Source: Oceanimonas marisflavi (GTDB lineage: Bacteria; Pseudomonadota; Gammaproteobacteria; Enterobacterales; Aeromonadaceae). From it: a DNA stretch of 64,000 nt. Positions 44,621 through 54,667 of the stretch are shown one piece after another. Under the pieces are notes generated by a model that was not told the DNA's origin, did not search any database, and worked only from the letters and a program-made list of their open reading frames with translations. Each line of letters starts with the position of its first letter. The stretch's first letter is position 1. The position numbers and the translations under genes were made by a program. The stretch spans positions 1-64,000 of the forward strand of contig NZ_QAGM01000004.1 in assembly GCF_003049725.1 (NCBI RefSeq). Reading direction: 5' to 3'.

Positions 44621-46119
44621 AAGCAGAAGTCATTATACCCATTCTTATTCCCATGCTGGCCGGGGCCCTGTGCCTCACCTGCTGGCGCTGGCGTACGGTA
44701 CAGCGCTGGATTTCCGTGCTGTCGGGGGCCGGTCTGTTTATCGCTTCTCTGGTGCTGCTGCACAAGGTACAGAACGACGGCATTCAGGTGGCCTGGATGG
44801 GCAGCTGGCCCGCTCCTTACGGCATTACCCTGGTGGCGGATCTGCTCAGCGCCATCATGGTGGTGGTCACCGGGGTGATCGGCCTGGCGGTGGCGGTCTA
44901 TTCCCTCGCCACCATGACCCGCAGCCACGAGGCCTTTGGTTACTATCCGCTGCTGCACCTGATGCTGGCGGGGGTGGCCGGGGCCTTTCTCACCGGGGAT
45001 ATCTTCAACCTCTATGTGTGGTTCGAGATCCTGCTGATCGCTTCATTTGGCCTGATGATACTGGGGGGCGAGCGGGCCCAGATGGAAGGGGCGATCAAGT
45101 ACGTGACCCTTAACCTGATCTCCTCCGCCATGTTCCTTACCGCCGTGGGCCTGCTCTACGGCTATGCCGGAACCCTGAACATGGCGGATCTGGCGGTGAA
45201 GCTGAACGGTCCCGAGCAGTCCGGGCTGGTGACGGTGATCGCCATGCTGTTTCTGGTGGCCTTTGGCATCAAGGCGGCGGCCTTTCCGCTGTTTTTCTGG
45301 CTGCCGGCGTCCTACCACACCCCGCCGGTGGCGATCTCGGCGGTGTTTGCCGGCCTGCTCACCAAGGTGGGGGTCTATGCCCTGTACCGGGTGTTCAGCC
45401 TGATCTTCGTGCAGGACACCGGCTTTACCCACGGCACCGTGCTGATGGCCATGGGCATCTTTACCATGGTCACCGGGGTGCTGGGGGCGGCGGCCCAGTT
45501 TGAGGTGCGGCGCATTCTGTCCTTTCACATCATCAGTCAGATCGGCTACATGCTGGTGGGGCTGGCGCTGTTTACGCCATTGGCGGTGGCTGGCGGCGTG
45601 TTCTACATCTTTCACCACATTATCGTAAAGACCAACCTGTTTCTGGTGAGCGGGGTCATGTACCGCTATCACGGCAGTTATGATCTGGCGAAGCTGGGGG
45701 GGCTGTACCGCTCCGCTCCCTGGCTGGCGGCGTTGTTTATGATCCCGGCCATGTCGCTGGCGGGGCTGCCGCCGCTGTCGGGCTTTTTTGCCAAGTTCAC
45801 GGTGATCAAGGCCGGTGTGATCGAGGGCCACTGGCTGATGGTGGCCATGGCGCTGATCGTGGGCCTGCTGACCCTGTATTCCATGGTCAAGATCTGGGCC
45901 GAGGCGTTCTGGAAAGGGCTGCCCGAGGATGCCAAGCCGTTGCGGGGGCAGCAGGATCCGCATCTTTATGTGTTGTATGCCCCCATCGCCGCCCTGGCGC
46001 TGATCACCCTGACCATCGGCTTTGGCGCCGAATGGTTTGTGCAGCTGGCCATGGCCACGGCGGATCAGCTGTTGTCGCCGGCGGGTTACATTGATGCCGT
46101 GCTGGGAGGAAACCGATGA
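44617..46119 (+). CDS. mrpD: Mrp antiporter subunit D
   Basis: 500 residues, about 14 membrane segments, homologue of NuoM/NuoN. The conserved lysine-bearing helices are visible around [28 protein letters not shown] (about 210-237) and [18 protein letters not shown]. The start is GTG at 44617 overlapping the mrpC stop (GTGA). Confidence 0.94.
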   Translation: MKAEVIIPILIPMLAGALCLTCWRWRTVQRWISVLSGAGLFIASLVLLHKVQNDGIQVAWMGSWPAPYGITLVADLLSAIMVVVTGVIGLAVAVYSLATMTRSHEAFGYYPLLHLMLAGVAGAFLTGDIFNLYVWFEILLIASFGLMILGGERAQMEGAIKYVTLNLISSAMFLTAVGLLYGYAGTLNMADLAVKLNGPEQSGLVTVIAMLFLVAFGIKAAAFPLFFWLPASYHTPPVAISAVFAGLLTKVGVYALYRVFSLIFVQDTGFTHGTVLMAMGIFTMVTGVLGAAAQFEVRRILSFHIISQIGYMLVGLALFTPLAVAGGVFYIFHHIIVKTNLFLVSGVMYRYHGSYDLAKLGGLYRSAPWLAALFMIPAMSLAGLPPLSGFFAKFTVIKAGVIEGHWLMVAMALIVGLLTLYSMVKIWAEAFWKGLPEDAKPLRGQQDPHLYVLYAPIAALALITLTIGFGAEWFVQLAMATADQLLSPAGYIDAVLGGNR

Positions 46120-46589
46120 AAGCCTTTGGATGGAACATGCTGCTGGCCCTGGCCTGGGTGGTGCTGTCGGGTACCTATACCATCAGCAATCTGGTGATCG
46201 GTATTCTGCTCAGTTACCTGGTGCTGGCCTACGTGGGGCGGGACAAGCCTACCTTTGCCCGCTATTTCGGCAAGGCGCCGCGCATCGTCAACTTTGTGCT
46301 GTTTTTTATCTGGGATCTGATCAAGTCCAATGCCAGGGTGGCCTATGACGTGCTGACCCCGACCCATCTGATGCGGCCTGGGGTGATCGCCATTCCACTG
46401 GATCTGAAGGACGAGGGCGGCATCACCATACTGGCCAACCTGATCACCGCCACCCCGGGCTCCCTGACCCTGGATGTGTCGAGCGATCGCCGGGTGCTGT
46501 ATGTGCACCTGATGTATCTGGAAGACGAGTCCCGCCAGCTGGCGGAGTTCAAGGCCCTTGAGGCCCGTGTTATCGATTTGCTGGGATAA
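46116..46589 (+). CDS. mrpE: Mrp antiporter subunit E
   Basis: 157 residues: two N-terminal membrane helices and a cytoplasmic part with [25 protein letters not shown], the MrpE signature. It overlaps mrpD by 4 bp. Confidence 0.93.
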   Translation: MKAFGWNMLLALAWVVLSGTYTISNLVIGILLSYLVLAYVGRDKPTFARYFGKAPRIVNFVLFFIWDLIKSNARVAYDVLTPTHLMRPGVIAIPLDLKDEGGITILANLITATPGSLTLDVSSDRRVLYVHLMYLEDESRQLAEFKALEARVIDLLG

Positions 46590-46592
46590 GCC

Positions 46593-46868
46593 ATGTTTGA
46601 ACTTGCTCTTACCCTGTCGTTTATCTTTCTGAGTCTGGGTCTGGTGCTGGCCACGGTGCGGCTGCTGATCGGGCCTACCCTGCCGGATCGGGTGGTGGCG
46701 CTGGAACTGATCGCCTCGCTGACCATTGGACTTATTCTGGTGTACAGCATTGCCTATGATACGCCGGTGCTGATCGATGTGGTGATCGTGCTGGCGCTGA
46801 CCTCCTTTATGGCGGCGGTGGGCTTTGCCCGCTACCTGGAGCAAGGGGGCCAGCGCGATGATGACTGA
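46593..46868 (+). CDS. mrpF: Mrp antiporter subunit F
   Basis: 91 residues, three membrane helices; the RLLIGPTLPDRVVALELIA segment (24-42) is typical of MrpF. It lies 3 bp after mrpE and overlaps mrpG by 11 bp. Confidence 0.93.
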   Translation: MFELALTLSFIFLSLGLVLATVRLLIGPTLPDRVVALELIASLTIGLILVYSIAYDTPVLIDVVIVLALTSFMAAVGFARYLEQGGQRDDD

Positions 46869-47232
46869 AATCATTACCAGCCTGTTTTTGCTGCTGGGCT
46901 CTTTTCTGATGCTGCTGGCCGGCATTGGCATTATTCGCATGCCGGATCTGCTGACCCGCATGCATGCCACCAGCAAGGCCGGCGCCCTGGGGGCCGGACT
47001 GATGGCCTGTGGCTTTGCGGTGTATTTTCCCGAGGTCAGCATAGTGGTGCGGGCGCTGGCGGTGGTGGTGTTCGTGATCATGACGGCGCCGGTGGCGGCC
47101 CATGTGCTGGCCCGGGCCGGTTACTTTGTGGGGATTCGGCTGTGGGAAGGCACGGTCAAGGACGTGATCAAGGAACGCTACGATCTCAAGACCCATCAGC
47201 TCGGCAGCTCCGCCCGCAAGCGGGATGACTGA
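46858..47232 (+). CDS. mrpG: Mrp antiporter subunit G
   Basis: 124 residues with three membrane helices and the motif GIGIIRMPDLLTRMHATSKA (19-38), the MrpG signature. Two adjacent ATG codons at 46858 and 46861 are possible starts. It is the last gene of the operon and convergent with the minus-strand response regulator; no strong terminator is seen in the 27-bp gap. Confidence 0.92.
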   Translation: MMTEIITSLFLLLGSFLMLLAGIGIIRMPDLLTRMHATSKAGALGAGLMACGFAVYFPEVSIVVRALAVVVFVIMTAPVAAHVLARAGYFVGIRLWEGTVKDVIKERYDLKTHQLGSSARKRDD

Positions 47233-47259
47233 TGTAGCGTGCCCCTGCAGTCATGCTGA

Positions 47260-48057
47260 CTACTGCCGGCTGTTTTGCCAGATGCTTCGAATCTGCTCGG
47301 GCAGGGTCATGGGATCAAAGGGTTTGGCGATCACGTCAACGGCGCCCATGGCCTTGTAGGCGGCAATTTCCTGAGGCTGGATCTTGGCGGTCATAAAGGC
47401 CACCGGGGTATGGCTCAGTGCCGGTTGCCGGCGCAGGGCGGTAAGGGTGGACGGGCCGTCCATGCCCGGCATCATCACGTCCAGCAGTATGATATCGGGG
47501 TTAAAGGCGGCGGCGCCGGCCACGGCGTCTTCCCCCGAGGCGCACAACATCACTTCAAACTCTCCCACGAACTCCAGCGCCAGCCGGGCGATTTCGCGAA
47601 TGTCATCGTCGTCTTCCACGTAGAGAATGCGTCTGGGGTCGGTGCTCTGTGGCATAGGTAGTCCTTGCTGTGAAGCGTGGGTAACAGGGTTGGTGGTGAT
47701 TTCTGTCAGTAAAGGCTGCAGCCGTTGCTGCAGTGTGGCGATGTCAAAGGGCTTGGCAATAAAGTCGTCAATGTCCAGCTGCAGTGCCTGCCTGGCGCTC
47801 AGTCCGGGTTCTGCGCTGATGATGATCACGGGTGTATTACGGCCGGACTGGCGAACGAGAGTGAGCAGTTTCAGACCGCAGCCATCGGGCAGATGCCAGT
47901 CACACAAGACAAGATCGGCGCCCTGTTGCAGCCAGACGGCGCTGGCGGCGGCCAGCGTGGTTGTGCGGAAAACCCGGGCATGACCGTCAAGGCCGGCCAG
48001 TACGGCCTCTAGCAGGCTGGCGATTAATTCATCGTCTTCAAGCAACAGTATGTTCAA
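47260..48057 (-). CDS. Dual receiver-domain response regulator
   Basis: 265 residues made of two CheY-like receiver domains and no output domain: REC1 about 1-120 (phospho-acceptor Asp53 in LVLCDWHLPDG, Lys in AKPFD) and REC2 about 142-262 (Asp193 in IILLDVMMPGMDG, Lys in AKPFD), joined by a 20-residue Thr/Gln-rich linker. The start appears to be TTG at 48057, with TAGGGA upstream; the nearby ATG is out of frame. It is 9 bp after the diguanylate cyclase gene on the same strand, so the two form an operon. A phospho-sink or relay protein is likely. Confidence 0.85.
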   Translation of the reverse strand: MNILLLEDDELIASLLEAVLAGLDGHARVFRTTTLAAASAVWLQQGADLVLCDWHLPDGCGLKLLTLVRQSGRNTPVIIISAEPGLSARQALQLDIDDFIAKPFDIATLQQRLQPLLTEITTNPVTHASQQGLPMPQSTDPRRILYVEDDDDIREIARLALEFVGEFEVMLCASGEDAVAGAAAFNPDIILLDVMMPGMDGPSTLTALRRQPALSHTPVAFMTAKIQPQEIAAYKAMGAVDVIAKPFDPMTLPEQIRSIWQNSRQ

Positions 48058-48066
48058 CGGGCATCC

Positions 48067-49722
48067 CTACTCATTTGATTCTGACTTGTGCACTTCAGCA
48101 TAGTCGGTAACACCGTTGCGTCCGCTTCGTTTGCGCTCGTACATGGCGATATCGGCGGCATTCAGGCTCTGCTCTGCGGTGGTAAAATCGTTGAGCCGCG
48201 CCAGCCCCACGCTCACGGTGACATGAAACGAGTGTTCCGGCCCGTGAAAGTCGAGGGCGGCGAAGTCACGGCAAATATGCGCAAACAGCTTGCGGGCCTG
48301 CTCCGGTTCGCAGTCGGGCAGTATCGCCACAAATTCTTCGCCGCCGTAGCGACCCAGGCTGTCGGTGGTGCGCAGGCGTCGCTTCAGCAGATGGGCCAGC
48401 GTACGGATCACCTGGTCCCCGGTGGCGTGGCCATGATTGTCGTTAACCCGTTTGAAGTGATCCAGATCGAGCATGGCCACCATGGTATTGTGGCCTGTCC
48501 GGCGCACCCGGGCGTGCTCATGAGCCAGCGCCTGCTTGATATGAGGGTGGTTGAGCAGACCGGTCAGCCCATCGCTCGACAGCAGCTGTGACAGCTGGCG
48601 GGCGCGGTGGCAGAGAATACTCACGGTACGCACCAGTCGTTCATCCGAGATGGGTTTGGTAATGAATTCGTCGGCTCCCTGCGCCAGGGCGCTGAGCTGG
48701 CGATCCCGATCCAGCTCTGATGACAGATAAACAATCGGCAGGCTCAGCCACTGGGGAGTAAAGCGGATCATGCGTGCCAGCGTTGTGCCCGACCAGGGAG
48801 GCATGTGAATATCCATCAGCAAAATATCGGGCCGGAATTCGGCGAGCACATTCATCATGGTCTCGGGGTGATTCAGTATGCGCACTTTCATTCCGGCGCC
48901 GGACAGCACCAGACGGCAGTGCTCGGCCAGCTCCAGGTCGTCATCCAGCAGCAGCACTCTTGCCCGGTGGCCTGGCAACCGCTCCTGGCGCAGCTGCTCT
49001 ATGCGCTCTACCAGTTCGGGAATGTCTGCCGGCAGGGCAAACAGGCCATCCACACCCAGCTCCGCCAGCCGGTAATGACTGGAAAAATCGGCACCATTAC
49101 CGGCGCAGAGCACGGAGGCCGGCTTTTTGCCGGCTGTGGCGGCCTGCTGCTGGTTCCACTGGATCAGTGGCGGCAGCTGCTCTTGGTCGGTGAGAATAAT
49201 CAGGCTGTCGTGCCAGTCCGAGCTTTGCAGAATTCCGGCGTCAGTGGCTTCAGCCAGCTTGAAGCCGTAATGACGGAGAGTGCCCGCCAGGGCACTCAGT
49301 CCGCTGCCCAGTACCAGCAGTTCACAGTCGTTGCCGGCAGCTAAACCGGAAGTGGAAGGCGAAGCCGCTGCCGGCTGCGACGATGCTTGCAGCAGCACGG
49401 CCAATGCTGCCAGGTCACGCCTTGCCCAATCGACCAGACTGGCAATCTGACCGCCGGTGAGTATCTCTCCGTCCAGGCACGTCTTGAGCGTGCGTTCCTG
49501 CTCGGCGGCTTGCCGCCCCAGCTCCGTCAGGCCAAAAGTGCCGGACGACCCCGCCAGCCGGTGCAGCAACTGGGCGAGGGCTTCCAGCAGTGGCTGGTGA
49601 GGCTCTCCCGGTTGCCAGGCGCTCAGCTGGTGAATTTTTTTCTGAATCTGGTTCAGCGTGCGCTCGGTAAACCGTTCCCGCAGCCGGGCAAGTTGTTGAT
49701 CCAGCGTGTCGGTGTCAGACAT
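48067..49722 (-). CDS. HPt-REC-GGDEF diguanylate cyclase
   Basis: 551 residues in four parts. (1) HPt domain (about 10-110) with His54 in LLHRLAGSSGTFG. (2) A degenerate receiver-like region (132-245) without a clear acceptor motif. (3) REC (254-370) with Asp304 in ILLMDIHMP and Lys356. (4) GGDEF domain (382-540) with active site GGEEF (460-464) and inhibitory I-site RTTD (451-454), so it should make cyclic di-GMP with product inhibition. HPt and REC in one chain suggest a phosphorelay input. Start at 49722; ATG 49755 is also possible. Divergent from two sensor kinases. Confidence 0.88.
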   Translation of the reverse strand: MSDTDTLDQQLARLRERFTERTLNQIQKKIHQLSAWQPGEPHQPLLEALAQLLHRLAGSSGTFGLTELGRQAAEQERTLKTCLDGEILTGGQIASLVDWARRDLAALAVLLQASSQPAAASPSTSGLAAGNDCELLVLGSGLSALAGTLRHYGFKLAEATDAGILQSSDWHDSLIILTDQEQLPPLIQWNQQQAATAGKKPASVLCAGNGADFSSHYRLAELGVDGLFALPADIPELVERIEQLRQERLPGHRARVLLLDDDLELAEHCRLVLSGAGMKVRILNHPETMMNVLAEFRPDILLMDIHMPPWSGTTLARMIRFTPQWLSLPIVYLSSELDRDRQLSALAQGADEFITKPISDERLVRTVSILCHRARQLSQLLSSDGLTGLLNHPHIKQALAHEHARVRRTGHNTMVAMLDLDHFKRVNDNHGHATGDQVIRTLAHLLKRRLRTTDSLGRYGGEEFVAILPDCEPEQARKLFAHICRDFAALDFHGPEHSFHVTVSVGLARLNDFTTAEQSLNAADIAMYERKRSGRNGVTDYAEVHKSESNE

Positions 49723-49862
49723 TATTGGCTCCCAGAGGTGTCGGGTGGAATTCATATGAACCCGTTCTGCGTAGTTCCCCCCAGTATATGCTGATAAAGT
49801 CCTGTGTGGGACCAGTATGTCGGTGCCGTTATCAGCCCGACAACACATCAGAAAGAGGCCGC

Positions 49863-51638
49863 ATGGGATTATCGCTTAAGGGACGGATTGCACTGATCAT
49901 ATTGACCGGCGCCCTGCTCACCGTGCTGGGGGTGCTGGCTACGGCTTACCACTCACTGGTGGATGACTTTGAACAGCTTTACAGCCAGCGCCAGTTCAAT
50001 GCAACCGTGCGCGCCGCCGAGGAGGTAGAGCAGAGTCTGGTCTTTCGCCAGCATGCGCTGGAAATGCTGGCTCCCTCGCTGTCCAACGGCATCAGTCTGT
50101 ATTCGGTGGCCGGACTGCAGGCCCGTCTGGCGCGCCACCCATTGCTGCAGCAACTTTTTCCCGATGGCCTTATGGTGTTTGATGCCAATGCGACCGCCAT
50201 AGTGGAAACCGTCACCGTGCCCGGACGGCTGGGGACCAGTTATGCCGACCGGGATTATTTCAAAACCCTGCAACGTACTCGTAAATCGGTGATCAGCCAT
50301 CCCATTATCGGGCGTACCACCGGCATGCCTCTCCTTGTGTTTGTGAGTCCCATTCTCTCCGGTGACGGTGATTTGCTGGGCATGCTGGGCGGTGTGATTA
50401 ATCTGGCCACCACCTCCATATTGCCCGAGCAGCGGCTGGCCGAGGCAAGGCGTGAAGGTGTGGGCTTCAAGATACTGGATACCGAACACCGGGTATATGT
50501 GTATAACGGCCAGGAGCTGTCGAGCAAGCTGGAACCCTTGCCGGAGCCCGGTGAAAATGCCCTGATTGATGCGGTGCTGTCAGGCAAACGACTGGGCGTC
50601 ATTGAGCGGGATGGCGACAAGCGCCGGGTTTATGCCAGTACCCACCTGCAGCAGCTGGGCTGGGTGTTTGTTCGTGCCTTGCCCTATGAGCAGGTCGTCG
50701 CCCCGGCGCGGGCGTTTTTTACGCGCGTTGCCGGCATCAGCCTGGTGATCGGCGCAGCACTGGCTCTGATTGCCTTCTGGCTGGCCTGGGGGGCACTGCG
50801 GCCGCTTGAAACCATGACCCGGCGTATTCGGGGCATGGCGAACGAGGCCGGCAGTGATCAGCCCTTGCCGGAAAGCGGCGTGCCCGAGCTGATCAGTCTG
50901 GCCCGGGCCTTTAACCGGCTGACTGCCGAACGCCGGGCGTTGAGCCGGGTCAAGGATGACTTTGTGGCCGTGGTCAGTCACGAGCTGCGCACGCCGCTCA
51001 CTTCCATCAATGGTGCGCTGCGACTGGTGCATTCAGGGGTGACCGGCCCGGTGCCGGAAAAAACCGGCGAGCTGGTTGCACTGGCTCTGCGTAACGGTGA
51101 ACGGCTGCAGCATCTGATCAACGAGCTGCTGGACTTCAGCAAGCTCAGGGCCGGCAAGCTGGAGCTGGTGCCGGTGGACTGCTGCCTGAACCGGCTGATT
51201 GACGATGCCATTGCCGGCAACACGCCCATGGCAGAGGCTCACGAGGTGACGCTGCACAACGCGCTGGGTGCGCCTCTGCCGGTGGTGCTGGACCCGCTGC
51301 GCATACGCCAGCTGCTGGACAACCTGATCAGCAATGCCATCAAATTCTCTCCCGAAAATGGCCTGGTGACTGTGTCGGTTGAACAACCACAGCCGGATCG
51401 GCTGCGACTGACCGTCAGTGATCAGGGCGAGGGCATTCCCGAGGACTTTGCCGATCGGCTGTTTGATCGCTTTGCTCAGGCGGAGCATGGCACCATGCGG
51501 GCGGTGCAGGGCACCGGGCTGGGGCTGGCCATCTGCAAGGAGCTGGTGGAGCTGATGGGCGGACAAATCGGTTTTTATAATCGGAGCGGGGCGCACCTGT
51601 GGATTGAGTTGCCCAGCGGAAGGGGAGTCCAGTCATGA
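49863..51638 (+). CDS. Membrane sensor histidine kinase with Cache domain
   Basis: 591 residues. One membrane helix at 8-28, a periplasmic double-Cache domain (30-285; YADRDYFKTLQ is a typical ligand-pocket stretch), a second helix (about 290-315) and HAMP (316-365). HisKA follows with His373 (VVSHELRTPL), then HATPase (N box DNLISNAIKFSPENG; G1 DQGEGIPEDF; G2 GTGLGLAI). There is no receiver domain, so phosphate must pass to separate proteins, most likely the REC/HPt proteins encoded divergently 140 bp away. The start at 49863 has AAAGAGG upstream; the longer frame runs through the promoter. Confidence 0.88.
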   Translation: MGLSLKGRIALIILTGALLTVLGVLATAYHSLVDDFEQLYSQRQFNATVRAAEEVEQSLVFRQHALEMLAPSLSNGISLYSVAGLQARLARHPLLQQLFPDGLMVFDANATAIVETVTVPGRLGTSYADRDYFKTLQRTRKSVISHPIIGRTTGMPLLVFVSPILSGDGDLLGMLGGVINLATTSILPEQRLAEARREGVGFKILDTEHRVYVYNGQELSSKLEPLPEPGENALIDAVLSGKRLGVIERDGDKRRVYASTHLQQLGWVFVRALPYEQVVAPARAFFTRVAGISLVIGAALALIAFWLAWGALRPLETMTRRIRGMANEAGSDQPLPESGVPELISLARAFNRLTAERRALSRVKDDFVAVVSHELRTPLTSINGALRLVHSGVTGPVPEKTGELVALALRNGERLQHLINELLDFSKLRAGKLELVPVDCCLNRLIDDAIAGNTPMAEAHEVTLHNALGAPLPVVLDPLRIRQLLDNLISNAIKFSPENGLVTVSVEQPQPDRLRLTVSDQGEGIPEDFADRLFDRFAQAEHGTMRAVQGTGLGLAICKELVELMGGQIGFYNRSGAHLWIELPSGRGVQS

Positions 51639-53167
51639 AAACACCTGTTTTTCCTGTTGATGAATCACTGCGACTGCAGGCATTGCAACGAACCGGCCTG
51701 CTGGATACGCCTCCCGAAGCGCGCTTTGACCGGCTGACCCGTATCGCCCGGCAAAGCTTTGGCGTGGAAATTGCCCTGATATCACTGGTGGACAGTGATC
51801 GCCAGTGGTTCAAGTCGGCCCAGGGGCTGAATGTCTGCGAGACCGGCCGTGACATTTCCTTTTGCGGCCACGCCATTCTCGACAGCCGGGTTTTTGTGGT
51901 GGAAGACACGCTCAGGGATGAACGTTTTATCGATAATCCCCTGGTCACCCAGGCACCCCACATTCGCTTCTATGCCGGCGCCCCCCTGCACAGTCAGGAG
52001 GGCTACCGCGTTGGAACCCTGTGTGTGATCGACAGCCGCCCCCGCCGCTTCGGGCATAAAGACACAGAGCTGTTGCGCACGCTGGCCGACTGTGTGGAAG
52101 AGCTGATGTGCCGGCAGCGCCTGGAGGGGCTGTTTGAGCTGTCGTCCATCGCGATTGTCCTGAGTGATGCACAAAGTGGTCGTATTCTCGATGTGAACCA
52201 GGCCCTGCTGGACGCCACCGGTTATGACAAGGCCGAGCTGTCAGGTTTGAGTCTGTCTGATCTGACGCCATCGGAATATGTGGAGGCTGATAACGAGGCC
52301 GGGGCCACCCTGGCGCGGCATGGCCGTTATGGGCCCTTTGAAAAGAAGCTGATACGCCGTGATGGCTCCGCTCTTCCGGTGCGTCAGCAGGGTATGCTGA
52401 TTCGGGATGTGGGCGGGCAACCGCTGGTGTGGACGCTGATGGAGGACATTACCGAGCTGAAAAAGGTGGAGCGCATGCAGAAGGAGTTTGTGTCTACCGT
52501 CAGCCACGAGTTGCGCACACCGCTTACCGCCATTACCGGATCTCTGGGATTGCTGGCGCAGGGAGCCATGGGTGAGCTTGCTCCGCCCATTGCGAAGCTG
52601 GTGGAAGTGGCCAGCAACAACAGCCGCCGGCTTAATTTGCTGATTAATGATTTGCTCGATATGGAAAAGCTGGTGGCGGGCAAGATGCACTTTGATGTGC
52701 AGGCACACGATCTGGCCGGCCTGTTGCACGAGGCGGTGGAATGCCATCGCCCGCTGGGCGAGGACAGGGGCGTGGAGCTGGTGCTGGGCGAGCCGCCGGC
52801 GCCGGTGCGAGTGCGGGTGGATCGGGACCGGCTGCTGCAGGCGCTGGCCAACCTGGTATCTAACGCAGTCAAGTTTTCACCCGATCACGGCCGGGTCGAT
52901 ATCTATACCGAGCCCGCCGGTCAGGGCAGCTGGCGGGTGCTGGTGCAGGATCGGGGCGAAGGCATACCCGAGAGCTTCCGGACGCGGGTTTTTGAAAAGT
53001 TTGCTCAGGCCGACAGTTCCGACACCCGGCCAAAAGGCGGCACCGGACTGGGCCTGGCGATCACTCAAGAGCTGATGGAGCGCATGGGCGGCGCCGTGGG
53101 TTTTGAATCAAAAGAAGGGGAAGGCGCCTGCTTCTGGCTGGATATTCCCGCGGCCGGTGAGGAGTGA
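51635..53167 (+). CDS. GAF-PAS sensor histidine kinase (cytosolic)
   Basis: 510 residues, no membrane segment. GAF domain (8-165; TGLLDTPPEARFDRLTRIAR and AGAPLHSQEGYRVGTLCVID), PAS (170-280; ILDVNQALLDATGYDKAEL), HisKA with His291 (VSHELRTPLT) and HATPase (NLVSNAVKFSPDHG; DRGEGIPESF; GGTGLGLAIT). The start overlaps the previous stop (ATGA), so the two kinases are made together and may form one input module. The last residues (AAGEE) run into a GGNGTGA heptamer array. Confidence 0.88.
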   Translation: MKTPVFPVDESLRLQALQRTGLLDTPPEARFDRLTRIARQSFGVEIALISLVDSDRQWFKSAQGLNVCETGRDISFCGHAILDSRVFVVEDTLRDERFIDNPLVTQAPHIRFYAGAPLHSQEGYRVGTLCVIDSRPRRFGHKDTELLRTLADCVEELMCRQRLEGLFELSSIAIVLSDAQSGRILDVNQALLDATGYDKAELSGLSLSDLTPSEYVEADNEAGATLARHGRYGPFEKKLIRRDGSALPVRQQGMLIRDVGGQPLVWTLMEDITELKKVERMQKEFVSTVSHELRTPLTAITGSLGLLAQGAMGELAPPIAKLVEVASNNSRRLNLLINDLLDMEKLVAGKMHFDVQAHDLAGLLHEAVECHRPLGEDRGVELVLGEPPAPVRVRVDRDRLLQALANLVSNAVKFSPDHGRVDIYTEPAGQGSWRVLVQDRGEGIPESFRTRVFEKFAQADSSDTRPKGGTGLGLAITQELMERMGGAVGFESKEGEGACFWLDIPAAGEE

Positions 53168-53203
53168 GGGGAAAGAAGTGAGGGGACGCCTCACGCCTCA
53201 CCC
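53157..53203. repeat. GGNGTGA heptamer arrays at the kinase/rsuA junction
   Basis: Plus strand: GGAGTGA, GGGGAAA, GAAGTGA, then GGGG; minus strand: GGGTGA, GGCGTGA, GG. The kinase stop codon is within the first unit. The layout is almost the same as at 35344-35414. Confidence 0.72.
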
Positions 53204-53887
53204 AACCGACGCCACTTCTTCCTGCGTCAGGTGTCGCCACTCTCCTTCGGTCAGGGAATCATCCAGCAGGATTTCGCCGATCTGCAGCCGGTGCAGGGCG
53301 GTAACCCGGTTGCCCACGGCGGCGAACATGCGCTTTACCTGATGGTATTTGCCTTCCTGTATGGTCAGCAGCACCTGAGTGGGGCTGATCACTTCCAGAG
53401 TGGCGGGCAGGGTGGCCTTGTCCTCGCCGTTCAGCAGCACGCCTTCGGCAAAACGCTCGGCGGTGCCGGCGGCCAGCGGCTCGGCCAGATCCACCCGGTA
53501 GGTCTTGGGGCAGGCCCGTTTGGGTGAGCGCAGCCGGTGTGACCACTGGCCGTCGTCGGTGAGCAGCAGCAGGCCGGTGGTGTCCACATCGAGCCGGCCG
53601 GCGCACTGCAGGCCGGCCCCCAGCCCGGGCGGCAGCAGTTGCAGCACGCAGGGGTGCACCTCGTCCTGAGTGGCGCTGATATAGCCCGGTGGCTTGTGCA
53701 GCATCAGGTAACGGGTCGGCTGCAGACTCAGCAGACGGCCTGCCAGGCACACCTGCTGCTCACCGATTTTGATATCGCCCTTTTTGACCACCTCGCCGTT
53801 CACCGTGACCTCGCCCCGGGACAGGGCCTTTTTGGCCAGGGAGCGGGTCAGGCCGGTGGTCTCACACAAAAAGCGATCCAGGCGCAT
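53198..53887 (-). CDS. rsuA: 16S rRNA pseudouridine(516) synthase
   Basis: 229 residues. N-terminal S4 RNA-binding domain (1-60, [22 protein letters not shown]), then the RsuA/RluB catalytic domain with GRLDVDTTGLLLLTDDGQWSH (catalytic Asp) and EGKYHQVKRMFAAVGN. It closely follows E. coli RsuA in sequence order. The start at 53887 overlaps the engB stop by one base. Confidence 0.93.
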   Translation of the reverse strand: MRLDRFLCETTGLTRSLAKKALSRGEVTVNGEVVKKGDIKIGEQQVCLAGRLLSLQPTRYLMLHKPPGYISATQDEVHPCVLQLLPPGLGAGLQCAGRLDVDTTGLLLLTDDGQWSHRLRSPKRACPKTYRVDLAEPLAAGTAERFAEGVLLNGEDKATLPATLEVISPTQVLLTIQEGKYHQVKRMFAAVGNRVTALHRLQIGEILLDDSLTEGEWRHLTQEEVASVG

Positions 53888-54525
53888 CAGGCGGGCTCGC
53901 CCTCTATGTTGAGCTCGTCGTCCTGCAGCAGCCATTCGGTCAGCACTTCCTTGGCCTGATCCACGCCCAGGCCCTTGAGGGAGCTGAAGGCCTCGACCCG
54001 AATGTTGCCGCCAAAGATGGCCACGGCTTCGCGCACTCTGAGCACTTCGGCCTTGCGGGCGCCGGATTTCAGCTTGTCGCACTTGGTCAGCAGCGCCAGC
54101 ACCGGCAGCTCGCAGTCGCTGGCCCATTGCAGCAGCTGCTGATCGATGTCCTTCAGCGGATGGCGAATGTCCATCAGCACCACCAGTCCCTTGAGGCTGT
54201 CGCGCTGCTGCAGGTATTCCGACAGCGCCTCCTGCCACTTCAGCTTCATTTCTTCCGGCACCTTGGCGTAGCCGTAGCCGGGCAGGTCGATCAGGCGTTT
54301 GCCTTCGCTCAGCTCGAACACGTTGATCAGCTGGGTGCGGCCCGGAGTCTTACTGGTGCGGGCCAGGGATTTCTGCTGGGTAATTGTGTTCAGCGCAGAG
54401 GATTTTCCGGCGTTGGAGCGGCCGGCAAAGGCGATCTCAACGCCGGTGTCGGACGGCATCTGCCGTATGTTGGGCGCGCTGGTAATAAAGCGGGCGGCGT
54501 TAAAGTTTATCTTGTTGTTGTGCAA
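53887..54525 (-). CDS. engB: EngB (YihA/YsxC), ribosome-biogenesis GTPase
   Basis: 212 residues. TrmE-Era-EngA-like GTPase: G1 GRSNAGKS (35-42), G2 TPGRTQ, G3 DLPGYG, G4 TKCDKL, G5 FSSLKG. Essential for 50S subunit assembly. In E. coli it lies beside polA-spf; here about 14 kb of inserted genes separate them. Divergent from cytochrome c4. Confidence 0.95.
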   Translation of the reverse strand: MHNNKINFNAARFITSAPNIRQMPSDTGVEIAFAGRSNAGKSSALNTITQQKSLARTSKTPGRTQLINVFELSEGKRLIDLPGYGYAKVPEEMKLKWQEALSEYLQQRDSLKGLVVLMDIRHPLKDIDQQLLQWASDCELPVLALLTKCDKLKSGARKAEVLRVREAVAIFGGNIRVEAFSSLKGLGVDQAKEVLTEWLLQDDELNIEGEPA

Positions 54526-54667
54526 TGTGAATTCCCCGAGGTTATGAAGCCACCCTGATTACTTTCTGGCAAAATTGTGTAGAATAGTGCGGTTTTTTAA
54601 GTCGCATTGTAACATGCCCTTGCAGGTATGTGATCTGGAAGCTCTAACTACGAGAAGTCGGAACGTC

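Noticed and set aside
47244-47263. GCAGTCATGCTGACTACTGC as mrp operon terminator
   Set aside because: The stem is only five base pairs and no T run follows on either strand.
54628-54643. TGTGATCTGG before cytochrome c4 as a CRP site
   Set aside because: Only the left half matches; the right half AGCTC does not resemble TCACA.
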